From positions 1 through 33,548 of the forward strand of contig CALEJY010000016.1 in the NCBI GenBank assembly GCA_937898445.1: a stretch of DNA of 33,548 bases, read 5' to 3'. The notes below the pieces were generated by a model. It made no database searches. It was not told the origin of the DNA and saw only the letters and a program-made list of their open reading frames with translations. This document shows positions 16,632 through 24,536 of this stretch, piece by piece (positions within the stretch are counted from its first letter, which is position 1; each line of letters begins with the position of its first letter). This stretch comes from an uncultured Candidatus Melainabacteria bacterium. Its GTDB lineage: Bacteria > Cyanobacteriota > Vampirovibrionia > Gastranaerophilales > Gastranaerophilaceae. Made by a program: the position numbers and the translations under genes.

Positions 16632-17645
16632 TTATTCCGGCAAAATATATTCGCAGTCCAAAATTCGTCTTGGCATATCGAAAGCTCTTATTTTAAATTC
16701 TGAATCAGGAGGAAGAATAAATGTCGAATTTACTCCCTTATCTGATTTTGCTTGAGTTAATCTCCTGCAATCGAAACCTTTTGTACCTTTCGGCAATCTT
16801 ATTCGCATAATATAACCGCTACTTCTATATGGATCGCTCAACAACAACGAATCAACTGATGCCAAATCAGTGTCATAAGTTCTCGCAGTAGATACAAAAG
16901 CTTTATCAATAATTGTATCGCCGATTTCTAAATCATCTTCTACAAAATCAAGATTTTTCAAATTCCCATCTAAATTTTGAGTTCTTACACCTCTATAAAC
17001 ATAAGTTTCTTCAGATAATGGTTGAGCCTCATCTATCAAACGATTTAACCTATTAACTTCATCAACGTTTGAAACATTTTTACCATTTCTCATATACGAA
17101 TTATAACCATAATTTCGGATAAATGAAGTCACGGCATCAACATCATCCACATTCATTTCTCTCATATCAGCAGGAATTGGTTTGGCTTGATTTTGCAAAA
17201 ACATAACATTTTTCATTCTAAAATCAAGATATTCTTTAAATTTATTCCAATCACCTTCTCTATATAGTGAAATCGTGGTTTCAAAATTTTCTGTCGGCTT
17301 ATCTTTTTCATCCCTAAACGCTTTGAAATACGAACTGATTTTCTTTCTCAAATTTGTTTCAAAAACGGGAGCTTTTTGAGGTTCAAGTGTTTGAACAATA
17401 TCAGTTGCTTTTTCTTCCACTTTTTGAGAAGGAACACTTTTTTTACCTCTTGCAATTAAAATCCCTGCAATTACAGCACTTGCAATCGCACCGGCTCCAA
17501 TCCAAAAACTTTTTTCATTAACGACAGATTTGTTTTTCTGGTTTTCAGACGGCAAACTCTTATCATCCGCCACTTTTTTAGGTTGTGCGGAAACTGATTG
17601 CGCAATTATTTTTTGATCTGATATCCCTATACTTTGCATGCTCAT
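16632..17645 (-). CDS. Membrane-anchored ADP-ribosyltransferase-like protein
   Basis: A 337-residue protein. A hydrophilic N-terminus (1-45) precedes a single hydrophobic segment (47-66, FWIGAGAIASAVIAGILIA), a linker, and a C-terminal domain that looks like a bacterial ADP-ribosyltransferase of the C3/VIP2 type. TYVYRGV has Arg218, GDTIIDKAFVSTA has the STS-like motif (252-254), and TFILPPDSEFKI is the strand that normally follows the catalytic ExE. Here that position reads NST (306-308), so the catalytic Glu appears absent. It may be inactive or use another residue. There is no Sec signal peptide. No Shine-Dalgarno site is evident; a second Met lies two codons in. A small gene of unknown function lies 41 bases upstream on the same strand. 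Confidence 0.6.
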   Translation of the reverse strand: MSMQSIGISDQKIIAQSVSAQPKKVADDKSLPSENQKNKSVVNEKSFWIGAGAIASAVIAGILIARGKKSVPSQKVEEKATDIVQTLEPQKAPVFETNLRKKISSYFKAFRDEKDKPTENFETTISLYREGDWNKFKEYLDFRMKNVMFLQNQAKPIPADMREMNVDDVDAVTSFIRNYGYNSYMRNGKNVSNVDEVNRLNRLIDEAQPLSEETYVYRGVRTQNLDGNLKNLDFVEDDLEIGDTIIDKAFVSTARTYDTDLASVDSLLLSDPYRSSGYIMRIRLPKGTKGFDCRRLTQAKSDKGVNSTFILPPDSEFKIRAFDMPRRILDCEYILPE

Positions 17646-17686
17646 ACGATTACAAAAACTCTAAAAAAATTTTTTTGCGCATTAAT

Positions 17687-17950
17687 TTAAACAAATTCCA
17701 TATTATTTAATGAAAAATCTGCAATCAATGAATTTATATCAGCAGAATTGTTGATAAATTTAAGTTTTCCAGACGGATATTCCTGAAAATGATAAGCAGA
17801 AGACAAAACCGCAAATTTTAACGCTTCAAACGCATTCAAAGAGGACAAATCCACCGTCAAAACTTTGCAATTTCTATCTTTTACAAATTCTTTAAAATCT
17901 TCTATTTTTGAATTTTCTCTATCAAATTTGAAGCAAATATCTTTATTCAT
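17687..17950 (-). CDS. Small protein of unknown function
   Basis: An 87-residue protein with no signal peptide or membrane segment. The pattern KVLTVDLSSLNAFEALKFAVLSSAYHF suggests a beta strand followed by a helix, as in a small alpha/beta fold. I recognise no family. It lies just upstream of the ADP-ribosyltransferase-like gene on the same strand, so it could be an accessory, regulatory or immunity partner; position alone supports this. No Shine-Dalgarno site precedes the ATG. The 107 bases to kdsD carry the kdsD promoter and AT-rich sequence. Confidence 0.55.
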   Translation of the reverse strand: MNKDICFKFDRENSKIEDFKEFVKDRNCKVLTVDLSSLNAFEALKFAVLSSAYHFQEYPSGKLKFINNSADINSLIADFSLNNMEFV

Positions 17951-18025
17951 ACTAAAAAAAACGATTTATTTTTACAAAAATTAAATATTTTTGAGTAATT
18001 TAATACATTTATACGATATTTATTA

Positions 18026-18031
18026 TATAAT
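18026..18031 (+). promoter_or_regulatory. -10 box of the kdsD operon
   Basis: TATAAT lies 26 bases before the first kdsD ATG, in an AT-rich stretch. The -35 region is weak. AGGAGAGG follows at 18039-18046 as a ribosome-binding site. Confidence 0.45.
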
Positions 18032-18057
18032 TTTGACAGGAGAGGGGATTAAAGGAA

Positions 18058-19044
18058 ATGGAAACAATGATGGATGTAAGTTCAATTAACAATTTGGCTA
18101 AAAGCGTTCTTGATATTGAAGCAAAATCAATTTTGCGACTTAAAGACAATATCGGCGAAGAATTTGACAAGGCAATAGATATTTTATTCAACTGCAAAGG
18201 TCGTGTAATTATTACCGGTATGGGGAAATCAGGACTTATCGGAAGAAAAATTGCCGCTACATTAACTTCTACCGGCACACCATCATATTTTCTTCACCCA
18301 GCAGAAAGTACTCACGGAGATTCAGGTATAATAACCAGAAACGACGTTGTAATCGCTATTTCTAACAGTGGTGAAACTCAAGAATTGCTAAACCTTCTAC
18401 CTTTAATAAAAAGATTTGGCGTAACAATGATAGGTATGACAGGGAATTTAAACTCAACTCTAGCGCATTCATCAGATGTTACATTAGATATTTCTGTAGA
18501 AAAAGAAGCTTGTCCGTTAAATAAAGCTCCAACAGCCAGCACAACTGCAACCCTTGCAATGGGAGATGCTTTGGCAGTATGTTTGCTTGAAAAACGAGGT
18601 TTTACAAAAGAAGATTTCTTAATTTTCCACCCGTCAGGAGCTTTAGGAAAAGGTTTTACATACAAAGTTGCAGATTTGATGTTGACAGAACCTGAAAAAC
18701 TTCCTATCGCAAAAGAAACTGACAGTTTTGCAGATGTAATAGAATTGATTTCTGATAAAAAACTCGGAATGGCTATGATTGTTAATGAAGAAGGTGTTTT
18801 GACAGGCGTATTAACAGACGGCGACATCAGAAGAACATTGATTAAATACCAAAACATCAGACCACTTCTAGCCAAAGACGTTATGTCCAGCAATCCTAAA
18901 CATATTTCTAAAAAAGATTATGGTGCTAGCGCACTAAACTTGATGGAAAAATTCTCCATCACAGCACTTGCCGTAGTTGATGAAAACAACAAACCTATCG
19001 GAGTTATTCATATCCACGATTTGTTGAGAGCAGGAGTTGCATAA
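18058..19044 (+). CDS. kdsD: D-arabinose 5-phosphate isomerase
   Basis: A 328-residue cytoplasmic isomerase that converts D-ribulose 5-phosphate to D-arabinose 5-phosphate, the first step towards Kdo of lipopolysaccharide. An SIS domain (about 40-180) shows ITGMGKSGLIGRKIAATLTSTG, FLHPAESTHGDSG and SNSGET, and FHPSGALGKGF follows. Two CBS domains come last (VADLMLTEPE... and ...KDVMSSNPKHISKKDYG). The Shine-Dalgarno candidates allow either the ATG at 18058 or the ATG at 18067; the first is given. kdsC starts two bases after its stop, so the two sequential Kdo enzymes are coupled. Confidence 0.93.
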   Translation: METMMDVSSINNLAKSVLDIEAKSILRLKDNIGEEFDKAIDILFNCKGRVIITGMGKSGLIGRKIAATLTSTGTPSYFLHPAESTHGDSGIITRNDVVIAISNSGETQELLNLLPLIKRFGVTMIGMTGNLNSTLAHSSDVTLDISVEKEACPLNKAPTASTTATLAMGDALAVCLLEKRGFTKEDFLIFHPSGALGKGFTYKVADLMLTEPEKLPIAKETDSFADVIELISDKKLGMAMIVNEEGVLTGVLTDGDIRRTLIKYQNIRPLLAKDVMSSNPKHISKKDYGASALNLMEKFSITALAVVDENNKPIGVIHIHDLLRAGVA

Positions 19045-19045
19045 G

Positions 19046-19513
19046 ATGAAGATTAAATTAGCAGCTTTTGACGTTGATGGCGTAATGACAGATGGCGGAA
19101 TAACTTATGATGAAAACGGCGTTGAATACAAAACTTTTAACGCAAAAGATGGTCATGGAATAGTTAGCCTAAACAAAGCCGGAATTATTACCGCTATTAT
19201 TACAGGCAGAAAAAACGGGACTGTTGAACACCGTGCAGAAAATTTGAAAATTAAAGAACTTTTTCAGGGTTCAAAAAATAAAATTGCCGACCTTGAAACT
19301 ATTATGCAAAAATATGGAATTTCTTTTGATGAAGTTGCTTATATGGGCGATGATATTCCGGATATTTGCATTTTAGAAAAAGTCGGATTAAAAGGTTGTC
19401 CAGCCGATGCAGTTGACGAAGTAAAAGAAATAGCAAACTTTGTTTCAACAAAATGCGGAGGCAAAGGAGCAGTAAGAGAATTTTGTAATTACATATTAAA
19501 AAAGGGGATATAA
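19046..19513 (+). CDS. kdsC: 3-deoxy-D-manno-octulosonate 8-phosphate phosphatase
   Basis: A 155-residue HAD phosphatase that removes the phosphate from Kdo 8-phosphate to give Kdo. FDVDGVMTDGG (Asp9, Asp11) is the HAD motif I in its KdsC form. IITGRKN is motif II, and YMGDDIPDICIL is motif IV. There is no cap domain, which fits the tetrameric KdsC family, and the length is normal. The ATG two bases after the kdsD stop is preceded by AGGAG, nine bases away. The in-frame TTG-type start at 19037 overlaps kdsD and is unlikely. Confidence 0.92.
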   Translation: MKIKLAAFDVDGVMTDGGITYDENGVEYKTFNAKDGHGIVSLNKAGIITAIITGRKNGTVEHRAENLKIKELFQGSKNKIADLETIMQKYGISFDEVAYMGDDIPDICILEKVGLKGCPADAVDEVKEIANFVSTKCGGKGAVREFCNYILKKGI

Positions 19514-19514
19514 A

Positions 19515-19877
19515 ATGTTTGAAATCAAGACACAAGCGTTTTTTGCAGCAGCGCACCATCTATTAAATTATGACGGAGAATGTGAAAATCAACACGGTCA
19601 CAATTGGATGGTTGAAGTTTTTGTAAAAGGCGACACTTTAGATAAAAGTAATATTTTAATGGATTACAAAATCCTAAAAAAAGAATTGAAAGCAGTTCTT
19701 GATATGCTTGATCATAAAGATTTGAACGCTTTACCGGAATTTAAGGGAGAAAGTCCTTCTAGCGAAATGATTTCAATGTTCATTTACAACAAATTGAAAG
19801 AAAGAGTTGTTCAATTGAGCAAAGTAACTGTTTGGGAAACTCAAACATCTTGTTGCAGTTATTTTGAAGAAGACTAA
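19515..19877 (+). CDS. queD: 6-carboxy-5,6,7,8-tetrahydropterin synthase
   Basis: A 120-residue enzyme of the 6-pyruvoyl-tetrahydropterin synthase family, most likely QueD of queuosine biosynthesis. It acts on dihydroneopterin triphosphate. The zinc ligands are His14 (FAAAHHL) and His27/His29 (HGHNW); catalytic Cys23 lies in CENQHGH. LDHKDLN and a late Glu (WETQTSC) complete the family pattern. It starts one base after kdsC, so it is cotranscribed with the Kdo genes although the pathways are unrelated. No other queuosine gene is in the window. Confidence 0.88.
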   Translation: MFEIKTQAFFAAAHHLLNYDGECENQHGHNWMVEVFVKGDTLDKSNILMDYKILKKELKAVLDMLDHKDLNALPEFKGESPSSEMISMFIYNKLKERVVQLSKVTVWETQTSCCSYFEED

Positions 19878-19882
19878 AATTG

Positions 19883-19960
19883 GATGCATAGATGTCTAGA
19901 GGCATAGAGGCAAAGTCTATATCAAAAAGACAATAAGGCGATATGGCTATAGAGCGATAA
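19883..19960. repeat. GATGCATAGATG...AGAGGCAAAG intergenic repeat
   Basis: GATGCATAGATG, then TCTAGAGGCATAGAGGCAAAG, resembles the minus strand of 7289-7313. A degenerate second part follows (AAGGCGATATGGCTATAGAG). It lies in the 143-base gap between queD and uppP. A possible -10 (TATATA, about 19981) and GAAAGGG before uppP follow it. Confidence 0.45.
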
Positions 19961-20020
19961 GATTTAATAATCCGACATTATATATAAAACACTTACAGGT
20001 TTTGAAAGGGCAAAATAAAG

Positions 20021-20866
20021 ATGAATTTTATACAAGCAATATTAATGGGAATAGTACAAGGATTGAGTGAATTTTTACCAATATCAAGTTCAGCTCACCT
20101 TGTTTTTACATCAAACTTTTACAAAGTTATGAAAAATATCCCGATTGTTCAGAGTTCAAACGAAGAAGTTTTCTTTGATATCATGGTTCATCTTGGAACT
20201 CTTATTGCCGTTTTAATTTTCTTCCGCAAAGATATTGCAAAAATTTTGAAAGCAATGTGGCATGCTTTGAAAACTAAAGATTGGTCAGATAAAGAAGCAA
20301 AATTAGGTTTATTCATCGTTGCAGGTACAGTTATTACAATCGCTCTTGCCTTACCTATCAATGAAATCGCCGAAAAATTGGTTTACAAACCTGCAATTGT
20401 TGGCGGATTATTGTTTATAACAGGTTTTACTCTTTTGTATAGCGAATACAAATCTAAAAAAATCGAAGCAAAAACTGATAATGTTGATTTAAAAACATCT
20501 ATCCTAATCGGTTTGGCACAAGGTTTGGCAGCACTTCCGGGATTTTCTCGTTCAGGTTGGACAATCGCAACAGGTTTGTTCTGCGGACTAGACAGAGTTA
20601 CTGCAGCAAGATATTCTTTCTTATTAAGTATTCCAATTATTTTGGGCGCATCAATGGTTTATCCGTTGGTAAAAATTGATGTTGCAGAAGCTATTGGTTA
20701 TAACTGGACTGCAATTTCAGTTGGTACAATTGTTTCCGGTATAACAGGATATTTATGTATCAAATATTTCATGAAATTTATATCAAAATTTTCACTTGCA
20801 ATTTTCGGTTATTACTGCATTATTGCAGGAATTGCAACCGCAGTGTTCTTTAGCATTTTTAGCTAA
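20021..20866 (+). CDS. uppP: Undecaprenyl-diphosphatase
   Basis: A 281-residue polytopic membrane protein of the BacA/UppP family, which recycles undecaprenyl diphosphate to the monophosphate lipid carrier for peptidoglycan and polysaccharide synthesis. GLSEFLPISSSAHL (Glu17 in the active-site motif) and PGFSRSGWTIATGL (catalytic Arg/Ser region) are both intact. About eight hydrophobic segments fit the family. GAAAGGG lies about 11 bases upstream of the ATG. The gene is on the same strand as kdsD-kdsC-queD, but the repeat-bearing gap leaves cotranscription open. Confidence 0.93.
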   Translation: MNFIQAILMGIVQGLSEFLPISSSAHLVFTSNFYKVMKNIPIVQSSNEEVFFDIMVHLGTLIAVLIFFRKDIAKILKAMWHALKTKDWSDKEAKLGLFIVAGTVITIALALPINEIAEKLVYKPAIVGGLLFITGFTLLYSEYKSKKIEAKTDNVDLKTSILIGLAQGLAALPGFSRSGWTIATGLFCGLDRVTAARYSFLLSIPIILGASMVYPLVKIDVAEAIGYNWTAISVGTIVSGITGYLCIKYFMKFISKFSLAIFGYYCIIAGIATAVFFSIFS

Positions 20867-20884
20867 TTTTAGCTTGTTCGGGCA

Positions 20885-20913
20885 TTGTTAAAAATTGTAA
20901 AATTGGGTTTAAT
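20885..20913 (+). promoter_or_regulatory. Candidate promoter of the membrane protein/GH13 operon
   Basis: TTGTTA (20885-20890) and TTTAAT (20908-20913) are 17 bases apart. They would give a leader of about 58 bases, containing a small CGTT/AACG hairpin and GGTGGAG. Confidence 0.4.
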
Positions 20914-20977
20914 GAAATAACAAAAAAAAATATTTACAGTCGTTGTAATAACGGCATTGATGTGTGGTGGAGTAAAG

Positions 20978-22009
20978 ATGATTTTACCAGTTAATAGCGT
21001 AGAAAACAAAATAAACTTTTCTGCAAATGGCAAGGAAGAAAAGCCTAAAACTCTTGCGTACAATCACGATACTCTTTTAAAAGACAATCTTGCCACACGC
21101 TTGCATATCGGAGTGGATAAACTCACAAATGCTTTTACCGTTTATCCTGCAAAAGGTTTTAAAGGGAGCAAAAACGCTAACTTTTACGAATTTTTGACAA
21201 TGGGAAATGTTCCTTACATCGTAGGTAGCGCAATGCTTATGGGTGTATTCAACTTTGCAAACAAACATTTTTCAAACTTCGCCAGCACAAAAGCCTCTGC
21301 ATTAGGTCAAAAAATGGCACTTGGAGTTTTGTTCTACGGTTTGGCTAAAAACATCTCAAAATCATTCATCAGCAAACCTGTTCAAATGGCTACAGGCATT
21401 GATACCGAAAGACCTTATGCAAAAGTAATTTACGAATTACCGGAAGACGTAAACGACACAGATATTATCAGTATTGAGCATCATAAAGTTTTTGAGAGCG
21501 TTGAATTTCCTCGTTGGGATTTGTTATATGGTGATGAATCTAAGGGACAAAAAAGAAATTACAGGTATGACAGAATTGCGAAAAAACTCGGAATGGGCGA
21601 AAATTTAAACGATTCTGATCAAGAAGTAAAACCTCGAATTAAAGAAATTATAGTAAAAGAAAATCTTGCAAAAACAATGTCATCATACCTTTGGGCTGCA
21701 ACAGGCGTAGCTTTTGCATTCCAAAAACCTTGGGAAGATTTCTTTAATGTAATGACATTCAAATTCTGGAAAGGCAAAGAATTTGGAAAAAGCTTACAAT
21801 CTTTCGGAAGAAATTTTGTAAAAAGTGCAAAAGCTCTATATAAAGGAGAAGGTCACGGCATAACAAAACATGCCGGCAAAGCGTTAATTGGCGTATCAGT
21901 TCTTTCTTCTGTTTTGGGCGTAGTAAACACTTTATCAAGTTCACACAAACCATCAAAGGTCGGAACTGCTGATGTAATTAATAAAAACGAAAAGTATGTG
22001 GTAAACTAA
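20978..22009 (+). CDS. Multi-pass membrane protein of unknown family (paralogue of the next gene)
   Basis: A 343-residue protein with about four hydrophobic segments: near 74-95, 108-126, 236-250 and a C-terminal one (KALIGVSVLSSVLGVVNT). The first 60 residues are polar and contain INFSANG. Residues 170-250 (VEFPRWDLLYGDE...IAKKLGMGENL...YLWAATGVAFAFQ) align by eye with residues 170-235 of the 841-residue protein encoded next, so the two genes look like an old duplication. I know no named family. The ATG at 20978 has GGTGGAG seven bases upstream. An earlier in-frame ATG at 20960 would begin before that site. It is the first gene of a three-gene operon; the next gene starts one base after its stop. 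Confidence 0.75.
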   Translation: MILPVNSVENKINFSANGKEEKPKTLAYNHDTLLKDNLATRLHIGVDKLTNAFTVYPAKGFKGSKNANFYEFLTMGNVPYIVGSAMLMGVFNFANKHFSNFASTKASALGQKMALGVLFYGLAKNISKSFISKPVQMATGIDTERPYAKVIYELPEDVNDTDIISIEHHKVFESVEFPRWDLLYGDESKGQKRNYRYDRIAKKLGMGENLNDSDQEVKPRIKEIIVKENLAKTMSSYLWAATGVAFAFQKPWEDFFNVMTFKFWKGKEFGKSLQSFGRNFVKSAKALYKGEGHGITKHAGKALIGVSVLSSVLGVVNTLSSSHKPSKVGTADVINKNEKYVVN

Positions 22010-22010
22010 A

Positions 22011-24536
22011 ATGACATCAAATCTAATTCAAAATTACATAGCAACTAGCAGCGTAAGACCTCAGCCACAACCGATTAAAGCTAAGGAAAATATTCCTGTA
22101 CAAAAACCAAAACCGAATTTTGATATTGAACAAGAATTAAATAACCGAACATTCATCAAACCGCTAAAGGGTAAAGGAAGATTGTTAAACGGCAATATTT
22201 TCAATGCCCCTGCAATTATGGTAAAAGATGCAATGTACGACGTAAAAGCTTTCAAACACGCAATGAGCGGTAAAGCTAACGACCATGAACTCGGCAAATT
22301 GAACGATGTCGGTTTAAAACTCGGCGGACTTGCAATTGCAGGATATTTATTTACCAAAAAACAAACTCCCGTAACAAAAGGAATGGAATTCGTCGGACTA
22401 GGATCATTTTTGGCATCAATGGCTATTTGGCCTAAACTCGCAATTCAATTGCCTGCTTATTTAATTCATGGCGTTAATGTTCAAAAGCAATATGAAGACA
22501 GTTTCGGCAGAAAGAAACCATTCTATCAAGATCCTCAATTTATTCCTTGGGACTTGTATTCTGACAAAGAAATCGACAAAATGGGCAACAGATTGGGAGT
22601 TCCAAAAGATATTGAAAACAGACGTGATGCAATTCAAGAAAAAATGAAAAAAATTGCTATCCAAAATAATACTTTGTGGATGTTGACTGCAGGTTTTGCA
22701 ACTCCTGTAATGAGTGCATTGATTTGTAACCAAACAGAACCTTTCCTTGCAAAATGGCTAAATAACAGAAAGAATAAAAAAGCCGATGAGATTTTATCAA
22801 ACATCGACACTTATTCTCAAAAATATCAAAACAACGCAACAAAAAACAATATTGAAGAATTAATTAACCAATTTGGCGGAAAACCTGTAAACGATGAGTT
22901 AATCAACAAAACTGTCGAAGCTTTTGACGGAATGGATGCGATTACAGCAGAAAATCTTAAAACAGATTTGAAAGAATTGATGACAACAAAAACTTTTGCG
23001 ATTAACAATGACACTGCAAAAGCTATCAGCGAAAATCTTAAATCTCAATTCAAAGGCAAAGCGTTTAGTGAAGATGCAATAAATGCGATTATTCCGAACG
23101 CTGAAAATATGCAAAAAATCTTTGAAAACAAAAATTTTGTTAATTCAAATACAGAAATCAAAGATTTGAAACAAATCAGCGACGAGATTTTGAGAACTGT
23201 TAAAAAGAATGTTGAAACTTTCAACCAAAACAAACCGGAAGCAGAACAACTTGATTTTGAATACATCAAACGCTTAATCAGAAGTAACAAAACCGAAAAT
23301 CATCCTATCAAGAGTGTTTTGAGCAAATCTACATCTGCGACATTCACACCGGAACTTCAAACTAAATTGCGTGATATCGCAACTGCTTACGACAGTTTTA
23401 ATGCAAAAACAAACGCTCTTAACGAATATGCCGTAATCAAAGTTGGCTCAGCTCCAGAAACTGTTATCGCAAATTACTGGAATAACGTTTCAAAAGACTT
23501 GTTAAAAACTATCGGAATTGATTATAAAGAAATTGAAAAAGTTCGCTTTGACCGCAATCTTACAGGCGAATTGTTAAGAAACAAAATCGAACATATCGTT
23601 TCTGATGACGGACTTTATAACAAAGTTATGAAAGATTTGGTTTCTAAAGTTGCAGCTATTGATACGGAAGTAAAACCTAGCGACATCACAATGTATGATG
23701 AAAAAGTTGATACTTTGTTTAATGAGTTTGGAAAATTCTTGAACGATAACAAATTATCAAGAACCGCAAAAGCCGTAAATGGCGTAAACGAACACGATAC
23801 TGTCGGAACTTTGAAAAACATACAAAAATCTTTTGCATCAGAAAGATTAACCGGCGTAAAAAGTTCGTTCTACAGACTTATCAATACATTAGATTTCTAC
23901 AGAAGAATTTCTAATAACGTAAACGAAATTGATATTTTAAAAAAATATCCTCGTGAAGTTAGAGAAGAACTTATTGAATTATGCAAAATCATTACACTTC
24001 AAGGTCATTCTTCTGACAACGCAACAAAATTCTATATGCTAAGAAACCCTAACCCGTCTGACGATATGTCTGATTTGGTAATCAAAGACGGCAAAGTTCA
24101 AAACAAATACTTTGGCAAAGGCGCAGCGCACACAACAACAGATATTCCGAACGACAAATTCTTCTATCAACGAGCAATGCAACTTATGTTTGAAGACAAG
24201 ATGGATAAGGCGACAGAATCAGTTCTTGACAACAGTTTGATTAAGACTAACTTCACAGACTACAGAGAACAAGTAGCAAATATCATCGGCGGCGAAACTT
24301 ATTTTGCAAAACCTCGTCACAGAATTAGACCTGAAAATGGAACAGGTTCAGAACTTAAATTCTTGTTGACAGGTATTGCGCCAGATGAATTGTTCTTTAA
24401 AGCCGGACAACAAGCTTTTAACACTAAAAAATGGTTCAAGATATTTGGAACATTTGGCGCAGGATTGTTAGGTGTAACTGTTTTAGCACAATTTTTCTTT
24501 GGGAAAATGCCGAACAAAAAGGTGGATAAAAAATGA
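22011..24536 (+). CDS. Large membrane protein of unknown family
   Basis: An 841-residue protein. A polar, Pro-rich N-terminus (1-50) precedes hydrophobic segments near 100-113, 125-152 and 222-240. Next comes a long, mainly helical and charged middle (about 250-770), and a final hydrophobic helix (GTFGAGLLGVTVLAQFFFG) before a Lys-rich tail. The region QFIPWDLYSDKEIDKMGNRL resembles the preceding protein. I see no catalytic motif. The topology suggests a large soluble domain held at the membrane at both ends. Its stop overlaps the next start (ATGA), so the GH13 protein is probably made by translational coupling. Composition and codon use look like the neighbouring genes. Confidence 0.75.
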   Translation: MTSNLIQNYIATSSVRPQPQPIKAKENIPVQKPKPNFDIEQELNNRTFIKPLKGKGRLLNGNIFNAPAIMVKDAMYDVKAFKHAMSGKANDHELGKLNDVGLKLGGLAIAGYLFTKKQTPVTKGMEFVGLGSFLASMAIWPKLAIQLPAYLIHGVNVQKQYEDSFGRKKPFYQDPQFIPWDLYSDKEIDKMGNRLGVPKDIENRRDAIQEKMKKIAIQNNTLWMLTAGFATPVMSALICNQTEPFLAKWLNNRKNKKADEILSNIDTYSQKYQNNATKNNIEELINQFGGKPVNDELINKTVEAFDGMDAITAENLKTDLKELMTTKTFAINNDTAKAISENLKSQFKGKAFSEDAINAIIPNAENMQKIFENKNFVNSNTEIKDLKQISDEILRTVKKNVETFNQNKPEAEQLDFEYIKRLIRSNKTENHPIKSVLSKSTSATFTPELQTKLRDIATAYDSFNAKTNALNEYAVIKVGSAPETVIANYWNNVSKDLLKTIGIDYKEIEKVRFDRNLTGELLRNKIEHIVSDDGLYNKVMKDLVSKVAAIDTEVKPSDITMYDEKVDTLFNEFGKFLNDNKLSRTAKAVNGVNEHDTVGTLKNIQKSFASERLTGVKSSFYRLINTLDFYRRISNNVNEIDILKKYPREVREELIELCKIITLQGHSSDNATKFYMLRNPNPSDDMSDLVIKDGKVQNKYFGKGAAHTTTDIPNDKFFYQRAMQLMFEDKMDKATESVLDNSLIKTNFTDYREQVANIIGGETYFAKPRHRIRPENGTGSELKFLLTGIAPDELFFKAGQQAFNTKKWFKIFGTFGAGLLGVTVLAQFFFGKMPNKKVDKK

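Noticed and set aside
22461..23290. Several open frames on the minus strand within the 841-residue gene
   Set aside because: They are antisense to a continuous coding frame, have Cys/Phe/Ser-rich translations typical of reverse-strand noise, and lack start signals.
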